Below, piece by piece: positions 52,826 through 62,862 of a stretch of DNA of 64,000 nucleotides. The stretch is from Planococcus shenhongbingii (GTDB lineage: Bacteria > Bacillota > Bacilli > Bacillales_A > Planococcaceae). The stretch lies in contig NZ_CP129235.1 in assembly GCF_030413635.1 (NCBI RefSeq), forward strand, positions 3,915,505-3,979,504. The letters run 5' to 3'. The number at the start of each line of letters is the position of its first letter. The stretch's first letter is position 1. The position numbers and the translations under genes were made by a program. A model generated the notes under the pieces. That model was not told where the DNA came from. It was given only the letters and a program-made list of their open reading frames with translations, and did no database searches.

Positions 52826-52847
52826 TTTAACACCTTCCTACCTCCGG

Positions 52848-53564
52848 TTAACCTAAATTCATCTTATAGATTACCGTAACAATTAATCCAACGACCAATA
52901 CTCCCGGCAATAAATTCGCTACTCTTATTTTAGTAAGGCCAATCATATTCAAACCGATGGCGACAATCATAACGCCGCCTGTTGCAGTCATTTCCGTAAT
53001 GAACATATCCAAAGCCGCATCAGGAATGATCAAACTGATTTGAGTCGCGAACAACGCGATTAATCCTTGATAAACGAACACGGGAATCGCTGCAAGCATG
53101 ACGCCTATTCCTAATGTTGAAGCCAAAATAATTGATGTAAAACCATCAATCAATCCTTTTGAAATCAATACGCCGTGCTCATTGCTCAAGCCACTCTCCA
53201 AAGCCCCGATAATCCCCATGGCACCCATAATAAAAATAAGCGTTGCTGTTACAAAACCTTGGGCAAGGCTGCCCTTGCTTTCTTTTTTCGCACCCAGCAT
53301 ATCTTCCATCCAATGACCGAAGTTATTCAACTTATCATCTAAATTCATCCATTCCCCAATAACTGCACCAAGTACCAAACTGATAATGACGACGACAAAA
53401 TTTTGGCTTTCGAAGCCCATTTGCAGTCCAAGAACCACTACTGCAAGTCCGATGGCATACATTACGGTTTCTTTCATTTTTTCAGGAATGTTTCGGAGCG
53501 CTCTACCAATAAATGTCCCTGCTACAATCAAAACAGCGTTAATCAACGTTCCTAAGAGAACCAT
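52848..53564 (-). CDS. DUF554 membrane protein
   Basis: A 238-aa polytopic membrane protein with about seven helices, matching DUF554 (YqgA-like). Typical blocks are MVLLGTLINAVLIVAGTFIGR and LIDGFTSIILASTLGIGV. It is of unknown function, possibly a transporter. It sits 22 bases upstream of the mechanosensitive channel gene in the same direction. Confidence 0.88.
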   Translation of the reverse strand: MVLLGTLINAVLIVAGTFIGRALRNIPEKMKETVMYAIGLAVVVLGLQMGFESQNFVVVIISLVLGAVIGEWMNLDDKLNNFGHWMEDMLGAKKESKGSLAQGFVTATLIFIMGAMGIIGALESGLSNEHGVLISKGLIDGFTSIILASTLGIGVMLAAIPVFVYQGLIALFATQISLIIPDAALDMFITEMTATGGVMIVAIGLNMIGLTKIRVANLLPGVLVVGLIVTVIYKMNLG

Positions 53565-53637
53565 CTTTCTACTTCCCCTTCCGCTCTCCTTTTACAAAAC
53601 AGAACCTATTCCCCCGACTTATGGGAATAGGTACGGA

Positions 53638-54471
53638 TTAATTTAAAAGTTCGAGTATGCGTTCCAAATCCTCTTCAGAGAAAAATTCAATTTCGATTTT
53701 CCCTTTGTTTTTGCTTTTCTTGATTTGGACATTTGTTCCAAAACGGTCTCTCAGTTCCGATTGCTTTTCTTCTATGAATAAATCTTTTTTCTTTTCAATT
53801 GTTTCACGTGGAACATCATCATTTAATCGCTGGACTAAATTTTCCAGTTGGCGGACGTTTAAATTCTCTTTCACGACTTTTTCTGCGATATCCGGTATCA
53901 GTTTTTTCTGCCGTAGTCCGAGCAATGTACGGCCATGCCCCATCGTCAGCTGTTTGTCGGAAATCATTTGACGCACATTTTCAGGCAATGCCAGTAAGCG
54001 GATGTGGTTAGCGATATGCGGCCGGCTCTTACCCAATCGGAACGCCAATTGCTCTTGCGTTAAATTTAATGCTTCCATCAATTTCTGGTAAGCTTCTGCT
54101 TCTTCAATAGGCGTTAAATCTTCGCGCTGGAGGTTCTCCAAAATAGCCAGTTCCATCATTTGCTGATCAGTCAGCTCTTTGACAATTGCCGGCACTTCTT
54201 TTAATTTCGCCAGTTTCGCAGCACGGAAACGTCTTTCTCCCACTACCAGTTCAAAATACTTTCCTGATTTTCGCAAGACAACCGGCTGTAAGATGCCATG
54301 TTCTTTAATGGAGTCTGACAACTCCTGCAAAGCTATTTCGTCAAATACTTTTCGCGGTTGATAAGGGTTAGTGCGAATTTCACCGATGCTGATCTGGTTG
54401 ATTGTTTCTGTTTCGCTTAATGATTCGCCAGGGAACAATGCATTAATTCCTTTTCCTAATCCTTTAGCCAT
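53638..54471 (-). CDS. parB: Chromosome-partitioning protein ParB (Spo0J)
   Basis: A 277-aa CTP-dependent DNA clamp that loads at parS and spreads to organise the origin and recruit SMC. The N-terminal CTP-binding motifs NPYQPRKVFDE and GERRFRAAK are complete. A helix-turn-helix (TQEQLAFRLGKSRPHIANHIRLL) reads parS, and a C-terminal dimer domain ends the protein. A parS-like site lies inside the gene. Its ATG overlaps the parA stop by 8 bases. Confidence 0.97.
   Translation of the reverse strand: MAKGLGKGINALFPGESLSETETINQISIGEIRTNPYQPRKVFDEIALQELSDSIKEHGILQPVVLRKSGKYFELVVGERRFRAAKLAKLKEVPAIVKELTDQQMMELAILENLQREDLTPIEEAEAYQKLMEALNLTQEQLAFRLGKSRPHIANHIRLLALPENVRQMISDKQLTMGHGRTLLGLRQKKLIPDIAEKVVKENLNVRQLENLVQRLNDDVPRETIEKKKDLFIEEKQSELRDRFGTNVQIKKSKNKGKIEIEFFSEEDLERILELLN
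53800..53815. promoter_or_regulatory. parS-like site inside parB
   Basis: TGTTTCACGTGGAACA differs from TGTTnCACGTGAAACA at one position. B. subtilis also has a parS within its parB (spo0J) gene. Confidence 0.8.
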
Positions 54472-55225
54472 TACGAATCACTTCCCTTGCCAATTCTAAA
54501 TACACTTCTGCGCCTCGGGATTTCGGATCATAAATAATGATAGGTTCCCCGTGACTCGGTGCTTCGCTTAATCGTACATTCCGTGGAATAATGGTCCGAT
54601 AAACTTTATCTTGGAAATACTTTTTCACTTCTTCAATCACTTGTATGCCGAGATTCGTCCGCGCATCAAGCATCGTCAACAACACTCCATCAATCATTAG
54701 GTCGTGGTTTAAATGCTTTTGCACAAGGCGAATCGTGCTTAATAACTGGCTCAGCCCTTCTAACGCATAGTATTCACATTGTACTGGAATAATAATAGCA
54801 TCTGAGGCCGTCAATGAATTGATTGTCAGTAAACCAAGCGAAGGAGGACAATCAATAATAATGTAATCGTACATTTCTTTTACTTCTTGAAGCGCATGCT
54901 TTAAGCGCACTTCTCTTGAAATAGTCGAAACAAGTTCGATTTCTGCCCCTGCAAGTGAGATGGTGGCAGGCACAACATGCAGATTCTCTACTTTTGTTTC
55001 CTTAATGGTATCTTTTATATCGACGTCATCGATCAACACTTCGTAAATGCATTGGTCGACTTCGCCTTTGTTGACCCCAACTCCACTGGTCGCATTTCCT
55101 TGAGGGTCGATATCTATTAATAGAACTTTTTGGCCTAAATAAGCAAGGCAGGCACTCAAGTTCACTGAAGACGTTGTTTTTCCTACGCCGCCTTTTTGAT
55201 TGGCGATCGCAATAATTCTACCCAC
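54464..55225 (-). CDS. parA: Chromosome-partitioning ATPase ParA (Soj)
   Basis: A 253-aa deviant-Walker ATPase that binds DNA nonspecifically as a dimer and acts with ParB in origin segregation and DnaA control. It has KGGVGKTTSSVNL near residue 11, the Walker A' DIDPQGNATSG near 40 and Walker B IIDCPPSLG near 123. GTG 55225 is the start, with GGTG 5 bases upstream. Confidence 0.97.
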   Translation of the reverse strand: MGRIIAIANQKGGVGKTTSSVNLSACLAYLGQKVLLIDIDPQGNATSGVGVNKGEVDQCIYEVLIDDVDIKDTIKETKVENLHVVPATISLAGAEIELVSTISREVRLKHALQEVKEMYDYIIIDCPPSLGLLTINSLTASDAIIIPVQCEYYALEGLSQLLSTIRLVQKHLNHDLMIDGVLLTMLDARTNLGIQVIEEVKKYFQDKVYRTIIPRNVRLSEAPSHGEPIIIYDPKSRGAEVYLELAREVIRNG

Positions 55226-55362
55226 ACTTGCACCAACTTTCTTTCATACTTCTCTCATTTTACTGCTCTAGTATAACTAATTCCATTATAAAAACAAAAA
55301 TAATAATGGTTTCTTTCCTTATTGTAACAAAACTATGGATATTTTATGATTACATTCCTATT

Positions 55363-55398
55363 AAAAAAGCTCTTTCCATCATTGGAAAGAGCTTTTTT
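55363..55398 (-). terminator. Terminator of noc
   Basis: AAAAAAGCTCTTTCC pairs perfectly with GGAAAGAGCTTTTTT around a 6-base loop. It overlaps the noc stop and separates noc from parAB. Confidence 0.95.
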
Positions 55399-56263
55399 AT
55401 GATTTTTTCTTTGGTATTTTAACGGTAATTTGATAATACTCATCGTGTTCTTCTTCCTCAGTCGATAAATTAATTCCGCTTTTTGTTACCATACTCAAGG
55501 ATTCTTTAATCGTATTCATCGCGATTCTAATATCCCGGCTTACCGCTTTTCTTCTCGGTTTTGCTTTTTTAGGTTCAGCAGACAAAAGTTTTTCAACTTT
55601 CAATTCCAGCTGTTTTACATTAAGGCCTTGTTCTACTGTTTCATCAAAAAGCTTTTTTTGCATTTCAACATCTTTTACTTTAAGCAGTGTTCGAGCATGT
55701 CGTTCCGTAATGATCCGGTTCAACAAAGCTGTTTGAAATTCTTCCGGCAATTTCAACAGCCTCAGTTTATTGGCAACAGTAGACTGCCCTTTTCCAAGCC
55801 GCTGTGCAAGTGCTTCCTGGGTGATTCCTTGAAGTTCAAGCAAATTTTGATAAGCATTCGCTTCTTCAATCGAAGTCAGTTCTTCGCGCTGGAGATTTTC
55901 AATCAATGCGATCGATGCGGTTTCTTTATCGCTAAGCTGACGGACGATTGCCGGAACTTCTTTCCATCCTAAAGAAGACATTGCCCGGAAACGCCGTTCT
56001 CCTGCAATGATTTCGTAATTGCCCTCTTCATCCGATGTTCTTACAACAATCGGTTGAATAACTCCATGCATATGAATCGTACGGGCCAGTTCTTCGATTT
56101 TCTCTTCATCGAACACCGTACGAGGCTGGAATTTATTTGCGCTTATTTTATCAATTGGCAACTTAACTACTTCTTCTGAAAGCTTGTTTGTTGCCGCTAC
56201 TGGTTGTTCTGGTTCATCTGCTTTGTCTTCGCCTCCGAAGAACCGGGAAAAAGGACTCTTCAT
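55397..56263 (-). CDS. noc: Nucleoid occlusion protein Noc
   Basis: A 288-aa ParB paralogue that binds NBS sites, spreads and tethers DNA to the membrane to block septation over the nucleoid. The N-terminus [11 protein letters not shown] is the amphipathic membrane-targeting helix known for Noc. CTP-binding [11 protein letters not shown] and GERRFRAMS and the helix-turn-helix [23 protein letters not shown] follow. ATG 56263 has AGGTGG 9 bases upstream. It lies apart from parAB and next to rsmG, as in B. subtilis. Confidence 0.95.
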   Translation of the reverse strand: MKSPFSRFFGGEDKADEPEQPVAATNKLSEEVVKLPIDKISANKFQPRTVFDEEKIEELARTIHMHGVIQPIVVRTSDEEGNYEIIAGERRFRAMSSLGWKEVPAIVRQLSDKETASIALIENLQREELTSIEEANAYQNLLELQGITQEALAQRLGKGQSTVANKLRLLKLPEEFQTALLNRIITERHARTLLKVKDVEMQKKLFDETVEQGLNVKQLELKVEKLLSAEPKKAKPRRKAVSRDIRIAMNTIKESLSMVTKSGINLSTEEEEHDEYYQITVKIPKKKS

Positions 56264-56334
56264 TCTCAAGCACCACCTTTTAAAAGCTCACTGTTTACTA
56301 TTCGCTAATCGTTGAACCTTTTTCTTTATACCAG

Positions 56335-56350
56335 TGTTCCACGTGAAACA
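56335..56350. promoter_or_regulatory. Perfect parS site upstream of noc
   Basis: TGTTCCACGTGAAACA matches the parS consensus in full. It lies between rsmG and noc, in the noc promoter region, so ParB spreading could affect noc expression. Confidence 0.9.
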
Positions 56351-56370
56351 TTAACTGATATTTCCACATT

Positions 56371-57084
56371 TCAAGTTATTGGAGATTTATTCGGGATACC
56401 GGGTTTACGAGGGTATTTTTTAGGAGTCTCTTTAAACTTCCGGAACACTTGAATGTACCGATCACTTTCTTCAATTGGCAATTTAAACGAATGAATGCTT
56501 TCTTCTTTCACTCCCAGCTTCAGCAAAGCTTTTTCTGCATCTTTCAATTCATCGGGAGCTGATGCTGCTTTCATAGCTGCAAATATTCCGCCATTTTTAA
56601 CGAGAGGCACACATAATTCCGCCAATACAGAAAGCCTTGCCACTGCTCTTGCCGTTACCAAGTCATAGCTTTCGCGATGCTTTGATTGGCCAAAATCTTC
56701 TGCCCGCGAGTGAATAAATTGAACGTTTGATAAGTTCAGCTTATCGCTTAAATGTGTAAGGAATTGGATGCGCTTATTTAACGAATCCACAATCGTTACT
56801 TCAATATGCGGAAAACATATTTTCAATGGGATGCTAGGAAATCCGGCTCCGGCCCCCACATCACAGACTTTTAACGGTTTCGTGAAATCCAGGTAAAAAG
56901 CCGCTGTAATGGAATCAAAAAAGTGTTTCAGGTAGACAGACGGCTGATCTGTAATCGCTGTTAAGTTCATCTTTTCGTTCCATTCGACCAGCTCTTTAAA
57001 GTAAATCTGAAATTGGTCCATTTGAAGTTCTGACAGCTGGATTCCTTTTTCACTGAGGGCATCTTTGAATTGTTGTTCGTTCAC
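56371..57084 (-). CDS. rsmG: 16S rRNA (guanine527-N7)-methyltransferase
   Basis: A 237-aa SAM-dependent methyltransferase (GidB) that methylates G527 of 16S rRNA. Loss is known to give low-level streptomycin resistance. It has the [21 protein letters not shown] motif near residue 72, RAEDFGQ and [14 protein letters not shown] 57084 is the start, with AGGGGG 9 bases upstream. Confidence 0.96.
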   Translation of the reverse strand: MNEQQFKDALSEKGIQLSELQMDQFQIYFKELVEWNEKMNLTAITDQPSVYLKHFFDSITAAFYLDFTKPLKVCDVGAGAGFPSIPLKICFPHIEVTIVDSLNKRIQFLTHLSDKLNLSNVQFIHSRAEDFGQSKHRESYDLVTARAVARLSVLAELCVPLVKNGGIFAAMKAASAPDELKDAEKALLKLGVKEESIHSFKLPIEESDRYIQVFRKFKETPKKYPRKPGIPNKSPIT

Positions 57085-57143
57085 TTGTTTCTTCCCCCTC
57101 TTGTTCTCTTCTATGTGTTAAAATTCCGTCCGGTTCTACTATG

Positions 57144-57173
57144 TAAAAATGGGCTGGTCTATGCCAGCCCATT
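57144..57173 (-). terminator. Terminator between mnmG and rsmG
   Basis: ATGGGCTGG pairs perfectly with CCAGCCCAT. UUUUUA follows on the minus strand. Confidence 0.88.
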
Positions 57174-57248
57174 TATTGTTTGTCCAGCTTTATTGTCCAG
57201 CTTTATCGTCCTGCTCCTTACTTGAGCAGATGTTTGCACTTTTCTTGT

Positions 57249-59138
57249 TTAAACAGATACTTTTGCGATTCTACCTTGTTCAATATACACCAAAAGAATC
57301 GAAATGTCAGCAGGATTCACCCCTGAAATTCGGGAAGCCTGTGCAATGGAAAGTGGACGAACTTCGGACAATTTACCCCGAGCTTCAGTCGCTATACCTG
57401 AAATTGAATGATAATCGATGTTTTCAGGTATTTTTTTGTCTTCCATTTTTTTCAGTTTGGCCACTTGCTGAAGTGATTTTTCGATATAGCCTTCATATTT
57501 GATATGAATTTCTACTTGTTCTTTCACTTCAGCTTCCAGGTCTATTTCAGAAGCTGTCAGCTGAGCAATCATGTCGTATGACATTTCCGGGCGTTTAAGT
57601 AAATCTGCTCCGCGAATGCCATCTTTCAATTCACTGCCTCCTGCATCTCTGATCAATTGCTGCGTCATTTCATTCGGTTTAATCATAATGCCTCTCAACC
57701 GTTTGATTTCTTCTTCGATCCGTTCTTTTTTCGCTTGGAATTTCGCATAACGTTCGTCTGAAATCATGCCAAGTTTATGGCCTAATTCCGTTAATCGCAT
57801 ATCCGCATTGTCGTGGCGCAGCAATAACCGGTATTCCGCACGAGACGTCAGTAAACGATACGGTTCGCTTGTTCCTTTTGTCACCAAATCGTCAATTAAA
57901 ACGCCGATATAAGCGTCGGAACGGCTCAAAATCACTTCTTCTTTCCCAAGCACTTTAGCAGCGGCGTTAATGCCTGCCATCAAGCCTTGTCCTGCCGCTT
58001 CCTCGTACCCTGAAGTTCCGTTGATCTGGCCTGCTGTGTATAAATTCTCAATTTGTTTTGATTCCAAGGTTGGCCATAATTGCGTCGGAACGATTGCATC
58101 ATACTCGATGGCATATCCAGAACGCATCATCTCAGCTTTCTCAAGCCCCGGAATCGATTCCAGCAGTTTTCTTTGGACATGTTCAGGCAAACTGGTTGAA
58201 AGCCCTTGTACGTAAACCTCACGCGTATTACGGCCTTCTGGCTCCAGGAAAATCTGATGACGCGGCTTGTCGTTGAAACGCACCACTTTATCTTCGATCG
58301 ATGGGCAATATCTTGGGCCTGTCCCTTTGATCATCCCAGAATACATTGGCGATAAATGAAGGTTTTCATCAATAATTTGATGTGTTTTTTCATTCGTATA
58401 AGTCAGCCAGCAAGGCAGTTGGTCTGTAATGAACTCAGTCGTTTCGTAGCTGAAGGCACGCGGCTCTTCGTCGCCCGGCTGGATTTCTGTTTTACTGTAA
58501 TCGATTGAATTGCTGTTGACGCGCGGCGGCGTCCCAGTTTTGAAACGAACTGTTTCAAAGCCGAGTTCTTCCAGGTTTTCTGCCAGTTTAATTGATGGCT
58601 GCTGGTTGTTTGGACCGCTTGAATAGCGCAGGTCTCCGATAATGATTTCACCGCGCAGAAAAGTGCCGGTCGTGATGACTACTGATTTTGCCCGGTAAAT
58701 GCCCCCTACTTGAGTGATTAATCCGGTTACTTTGCCGTCTTCAACAATTAATTTTTCTGCAATTCCCTGGTGAAGCGTTAAATTCTGCTCTTCTTCCATC
58801 AGGCGCTTCATTTCCTGCTGGTAAAGCACTTTGTCGGCTTGTGCGCGCAGTGCGCGGACAGCCGGCCCTTTAGCTGTATTCAACATTCTCATCTGAATGT
58901 GTGTTTTATCGATAACGCGTCCCATGGCACCGCCAAGTGCATCAATTTCACGTACAACAATGCCTTTTGCTGGTCCGCCGATTGACGGGTTGCATGGCAT
59001 AAACGCGATCATATCCAGATTCATCGTCAACACAAGCGTCTTAGCGCCCATGCGAGCTGAGGCAAGAGCAGCTTCTGCTCCGGCGTGTCCAGCTCCAACT
59101 ACGATGACATCGAACGTGCCTGCTTCATATTGTGGCAT
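57249..59138 (-). CDS. mnmG: tRNA U34 carboxymethylaminomethyl enzyme, FAD subunit
   Basis: A 629-aa partner of MnmE (GidA) that installs cmnm5 at wobble uridine 34 of tRNAs. It has the FAD motif [19 protein letters not shown] at the N-terminus, [11 protein letters not shown] near residue 48 and TGTFLRGEI near 155. [17 protein letters not shown] near 372 and the C-terminal helical domain that binds MnmE follow. It lies 22 bases after mnmE. Confidence 0.97.
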   Translation of the reverse strand: MPQYEAGTFDVIVVGAGHAGAEAALASARMGAKTLVLTMNLDMIAFMPCNPSIGGPAKGIVVREIDALGGAMGRVIDKTHIQMRMLNTAKGPAVRALRAQADKVLYQQEMKRLMEEEQNLTLHQGIAEKLIVEDGKVTGLITQVGGIYRAKSVVITTGTFLRGEIIIGDLRYSSGPNNQQPSIKLAENLEELGFETVRFKTGTPPRVNSNSIDYSKTEIQPGDEEPRAFSYETTEFITDQLPCWLTYTNEKTHQIIDENLHLSPMYSGMIKGTGPRYCPSIEDKVVRFNDKPRHQIFLEPEGRNTREVYVQGLSTSLPEHVQRKLLESIPGLEKAEMMRSGYAIEYDAIVPTQLWPTLESKQIENLYTAGQINGTSGYEEAAGQGLMAGINAAAKVLGKEEVILSRSDAYIGVLIDDLVTKGTSEPYRLLTSRAEYRLLLRHDNADMRLTELGHKLGMISDERYAKFQAKKERIEEEIKRLRGIMIKPNEMTQQLIRDAGGSELKDGIRGADLLKRPEMSYDMIAQLTASEIDLEAEVKEQVEIHIKYEGYIEKSLQQVAKLKKMEDKKIPENIDYHSISGIATEARGKLSEVRPLSIAQASRISGVNPADISILLVYIEQGRIAKVSV

Positions 59139-59160
59139 GTTCGTTCATTCCCTTCGAGTT

Positions 59161-60546
59161 TTATTTCCCTAGACAGAACTGAGAAAATAATTGGTTCAAT
59201 AGGCCATCGTCAGCGGTATCGCCAATGATTTCCCCAAGAATTTCCCAAGTTCGGGTAACATCTATTTGTATCATATCGACCGGCACATCCATATCCGCTG
59301 CTTCAATGGCATCTGAAATTGTCTGATGCGCTTGATGCAGCAAGGCAATATGGCGCGCATTGGAAACATAGGTCATATCCCCTGCTTCAATCTGGCCTTC
59401 AAAAAACAATTCAGCGATGGCTTCTTCCAGCTGGTCGATCCCTTCTTCTTCAATTAAAGAAGTCGTCACCAGCATTTTGTCGCCCGCCAATTCCTGTACT
59501 TGATCCAGATCTATGTTCTTCGGCAAATCGGTTTTATTGATGACTACAATATAATCCATATCTTTCACCGCTTCAAACAACAATTCATCTTCTGCAGTTA
59601 AGGCTTCCGAATAATTCAATACATAAAGGATCAAGTCTGCTTCTTTCAGCACTTTGCGTGACCGCTCAACGCCGATTCGCTCCACTATATCTTCCGTTTC
59701 ACGGATTCCGGCTGTGTCCACTAAACGCAGCGGCACTCCACGGACATTCACGTATTCCTCTATTATATCACGGGTTGTCCCCGCTATTTCTGTTACGATT
59801 GCTTTGTTTTCCTGCACTAGGCTGTTCAAAAGAGACGATTTTCCAACATTCGGCCTGCCGACAATAACGGTGGAAAGCCCTTCTCTTAAAATTTTTCCTT
59901 GAGAAGAGGTCTGCAGCAATTTTTCAATTTCCGATCGCACCCATTGGGCTTTTTCGAGCATAATCGGACGCGTCATTTCTTCCACGTCGTCATATTCCGG
60001 ATAATCGATATTCACTTCCATTTGTGCAATGGATTCAAGCAAAGCCTGGCGCAGCGTCCCGATCAGCTTCGACAAGCGCCCTTCCATTTGGTTGAGCGCC
60101 ACATCCATTGCCCGGTCCGTTTTAGCGCGGATTAAATCCATGACTGCTTCTGCCTGTGATAAATCGATGCGGCCGTTTAAAAATGCCCGTTTCGTAAATT
60201 CACCAGGTTCCGCCAGTCGCGCACCTGCACGAAGCACCAATGCCAATACACGGTTGACTGACACAATGCCGCCGTGGCAATTTATTTCAATAACATCTTC
60301 GCGGGTAAACGTTTTTGGAGCTTTCATGAACGATACCATGACTTCTTCCACTACTTCCTCCGTCCACGGATCCGCCAGATGCCCATAATGTATCGTATGC
60401 GTGGCCTGCGTTGCTAATTTCTTTCCGCTCGGTGCCCGGAACAGCTTATCCGCAATCCCGATTGCTTCCGGTCCGCTTAAACGGACAATGGCAATAGCGC
60501 CTTCACCGCTTGGCGTGGAAATCGCAGCAATTGTATCGAATTCCAT
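59161..60546 (-). CDS. mnmE: tRNA modification GTPase
   Basis: A 461-aa GTPase (TrmE/ThdF) working with MnmG. An N-terminal tetrahydrofolate-binding domain ([20 protein letters not shown]) and a helical domain flank the G domain, which has [12 protein letters not shown] near residue 226, [10 protein letters not shown] and NKTD. The C-terminal FCLGK carries the catalytic-motif cysteine. ATG 60546 has AAGGAGG 6 bases upstream. A longer frame runs into a family-2 repeat and is rejected. Confidence 0.97.
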   Translation of the reverse strand: MEFDTIAAISTPSGEGAIAIVRLSGPEAIGIADKLFRAPSGKKLATQATHTIHYGHLADPWTEEVVEEVMVSFMKAPKTFTREDVIEINCHGGIVSVNRVLALVLRAGARLAEPGEFTKRAFLNGRIDLSQAEAVMDLIRAKTDRAMDVALNQMEGRLSKLIGTLRQALLESIAQMEVNIDYPEYDDVEEMTRPIMLEKAQWVRSEIEKLLQTSSQGKILREGLSTVIVGRPNVGKSSLLNSLVQENKAIVTEIAGTTRDIIEEYVNVRGVPLRLVDTAGIRETEDIVERIGVERSRKVLKEADLILYVLNYSEALTAEDELLFEAVKDMDYIVVINKTDLPKNIDLDQVQELAGDKMLVTTSLIEEEGIDQLEEAIAELFFEGQIEAGDMTYVSNARHIALLHQAHQTISDAIEAADMDVPVDMIQIDVTRTWEILGEIIGDTADDGLLNQLFSQFCLGK

Positions 60547-60561
60547 GATATTCCTCCTTAT

Positions 60562-60936
60562 ATAGAAAAGCGTAGGTGCCCATGTAGCCCCGACAAGCGC
60601 TGGAAGTCTGGCCGGTAATGGCGCTTTTTGCCATTGCTGGACAGACTGAAGCGACCTCGAGGGGCTGGGCACCGGAGCTAGACAATCTGAAAAGCGGAAG
60701 CGCCTGTTTAGTCCCGACAGGCTTAAGGCAGTATACCGAAACGGCGTGTTTTTGCCGTACAGGTGGACTGACTTAAGACCCCGAGGGACTAGGCGCTGCA
60801 GCTAGACAGTTAGAAAAGCGTAAACGGCCGCTCAGCTTCGACAGGCATAAGACGATCCGGTGAAGCGGCGCTTTTTGCCGCACAGCCGGAGTGGCTTATG
60901 TCCCGAGAAGCTGGCCGTTGCAGCTGGACAATTCAA
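60562..60936. repeat. Family-2 structured repeats, three tandem copies
   Basis: Three copies stand in the opposite orientation to those near 50 kb. The outer stems are GGTGCCC/GGGCACC (60575 with 60667), GCGCCT/AGGCGC (60700 with 60791) and AACGGCC/GGCCGTT (60823 with 60913). Inside, 'tagtcccga' faces 'cgagggacta' and 'cttaag' faces 'cttaag' in copy 2. Each has an apical hairpin around 'cttttTGCC'. The first copy starts about 5 bases before the mnmE ribosome-binding site. Confidence 0.8.
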
Positions 60937-61064
60937 AAAACCTAAAACAACCGATTAAATTAATAAAAAAGCGTAAACGCTTGAATGGTTAAAAACAAAA
61001 ATCTGGCCGGAAAACTTATCCCCAGACTCTTTTAAGCCAAAAATCAAATTTTCTCTTTAAAAAA

Positions 61065-61084
61065 GTTGTCCACATGTGGACAAC
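61065..61084. promoter_or_regulatory. 20-base palindrome with head-to-head DnaA-like boxes
   Basis: GTTGTCCACATGTGGACAAC is a perfect palindrome. Each half is TTGTCCACA, one base from the DnaA box TTATCCACA. It lies between jag and mnmE, about 2.7 kb from the oriC box cluster. There is no U-run, so a terminator is unlikely. The rest of this gap (60937-61064 and 61085-61185) shows no gene. Confidence 0.5.
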
Positions 61085-61185
61085 CAGTAAAAGCACACGA
61101 CTTTCTAACATATTACATTAGCATAAATGGATGTAATCCGAAAGGCAGAGCGCTTGATTTTTCGTAAAGTTTCATTAAAAAGCCA

Positions 61186-61217
61186 TAAAAAAACGGCTTG
61201 CCTGGAAGCAAACCGTC
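61186..61217 (-). terminator. Terminator of the rnpA-yidC-jag group
   Basis: ACGGTTTGC pairs with GCAAGCCGT (one G-U) around a 6-base loop. Seven U residues follow on the minus strand. Confidence 0.9.
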
Positions 61218-61252
61218 CACTTTATTTTATTCAATAACTGATCAAACTGCTT

Positions 61253-61984
61253 TTATCTTAGAGGTTCAATTACAAGATAGCGATTCGGATCTTTGCCTTC
61301 CGAGTACGTATCGATATCCATCCGCCGGGACAAGGCCTGATGAATCACTTTTCGTTCGTAGGATGGCATCGGTTCAAATTGAACACGCCCTCCTGTACGA
61401 ATTGCTTTGTCAGCCATGCGTTCAGCTAATTGTTCCAGTGTTTCCTGCCGGCGTTCCCGATAATTTTCAGCGTCCAGTTCAACCATCATGAATTGGTTGG
61501 AATATTTATTGGCGACTAATTGGGCGAGCTGCTGAAGAGAGTTTAAGGTATTCCCCCGTTTCCCAATCAGCATGGCCACTTTTTCGCTTTCTAAATAAAA
61601 ACTGACTTGTTTGCCGTTCTGTTGATGGGTGATTTTCAAATCTTCAATCATCATGCCTTTTGCAATCGATTGAATATAGTCTTTGGTTTCTTGAATCGCC
61701 TGTTCATTTGACTCACTGGGCGCTTCTTCCACCAATTTCTCTAAAATCTCTTCCGGTTCGATGACAGCTGTTTTCGCCACTGCTTCCTCTTTTACAAGCG
61801 GCGCAGCTTCTGGCTCATTCACTGTCACTTCTACTTCAGCCGGTTTTGAGCCAAAGCCCAAAAATCCTTTTTTTTCACTTTGAATCACATGGATGGTCAC
61901 TTCGTCACGTGTCACTTGGAGTTTTTCTAATGCTGCAGATATCGCGTTTTCAACAGTTGTACCCGTTTGCGTAATCTGTTTCAC
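61253..61984 (-). CDS. khpB: KhpB/Jag RNA-binding protein
   Basis: A 243-aa protein with an N-terminal Jag domain (MKQITQTGTTVENAISAALEKL), a linker, a KH domain (LIGKRGNTLNSLQQL near residue 138) and a C-terminal R3H domain (RRMDIDTYSEGKDPNRYLVIEP). It binds RNA and affects cell division and elongation with KhpA. Its ATG overlaps the yidC stop by four bases. Confidence 0.95.
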   Translation of the reverse strand: MKQITQTGTTVENAISAALEKLQVTRDEVTIHVIQSEKKGFLGFGSKPAEVEVTVNEPEAAPLVKEEAVAKTAVIEPEEILEKLVEEAPSESNEQAIQETKDYIQSIAKGMMIEDLKITHQQNGKQVSFYLESEKVAMLIGKRGNTLNSLQQLAQLVANKYSNQFMMVELDAENYRERRQETLEQLAERMADKAIRTGGRVQFEPMPSYERKVIHQALSRRMDIDTYSEGKDPNRYLVIEPLR

Positions 61985-62802
61985 TTTTTAGCCCCTCCTG
62001 CTTTCGTTTTAACAGGTTGCTTCACTTCTTTTTTCGACGCAGCTGCTGGCGTTGCCGTTAACGCTACATCTTTCTTTTCCCATGGACGGTAAATAACCAA
62101 GTTCTGAATAAGAGAAATTATGTTTCCGACTACCCAATACAACGTTAATGCAGACGGTAAGACAATACCAAAGCCGATAATCATAACCGGCATAAAGTAC
62201 ATCATGATTTTCATTTGCGGATTATCCATTGCTGGCCCAGTCCGTAAGACGATGAATTGCATAAGCCCTGCAATAATAGCCAGGATAATGCTCGGTTCAG
62301 CGAGAGGGAAAATCAAGAAGCTTCCTAAATCGATTGACGGTGTGCTGTTCATCCGGCTGATCGCATGATAAAAACCGATCAATACCGGCATTTGAATCAA
62401 TACCGGCAGACAGCCAGCCATTGGATTAACGCCATTTTCAGAGAAAAGAGCCATCATTTCCTGCTGATATTTCTGCTGGGTTACTGCGTCTTTCGACTTG
62501 TACTTTGCTTGCAGCTCTTTCAGTTTCGGCTGGACTTCCTGCATCCGTTTAGAACTGCGGGTTTGTTTAATCATTAATGGCAACAAAGCTAATCGGATGA
62601 TAATGGTCACGGCAATAATCCCTAATCCGTATGTTCCAAGTAAGTTTTTGAAATACGTGATTGTTGCTACCAATGGCCAGACTATAAATTCGTTCCAAAA
62701 TCCTTCACTTTTTCCACTGATTGGCTGATCGAATTCAGTACAACCGGCAAGCAGCAAGGTTGCTGCTACCAGTGAAATAAGCAGAACTATTCGCTTATTC
62801 AA
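61981..62802 (-). CDS. yidC: Membrane protein insertase YidC (SpoIIIJ/OxaA)
   Basis: A 273-aa insertase of the Gram-positive short type. The signal ends in the lipobox LLAGC (near residue 21). Five membrane helices follow, with the amphipathic hydrophilic-groove loop between them (RSSKRMQEVQPKLKELQAKYK). MAGCLPVLIQMPVLIGFY near 140 is the core signature. The lysine-rich tail binds ribosomes. Confidence 0.97.
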   Translation of the reverse strand: MNKRIVLLISLVAATLLLAGCTEFDQPISGKSEGFWNEFIVWPLVATITYFKNLLGTYGLGIIAVTIIIRLALLPLMIKQTRSSKRMQEVQPKLKELQAKYKSKDAVTQQKYQQEMMALFSENGVNPMAGCLPVLIQMPVLIGFYHAISRMNSTPSIDLGSFLIFPLAEPSIILAIIAGLMQFIVLRTGPAMDNPQMKIMMYFMPVMIIGFGIVLPSALTLYWVVGNIISLIQNLVIYRPWEKKDVALTATPAAASKKEVKQPVKTKAGGAKK

Positions 62803-62862
62803 CCTTCTTCCCCCAAACTATTTTCAATTACTTCTATAATAACATTCAAACGATATCTCTTT

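Noticed and set aside
60547..60685. N-terminal extension of mnmE to 60672 and short ORFs upstream
   Set aside because: The extension runs into a family-2 repeat, and the ATG at 60546 has an excellent ribosome-binding site.
61065..61084. Palindrome as a rho-independent terminator
   Set aside because: No U-run follows on either strand, and the jag terminator is found separately at 61186-61217.
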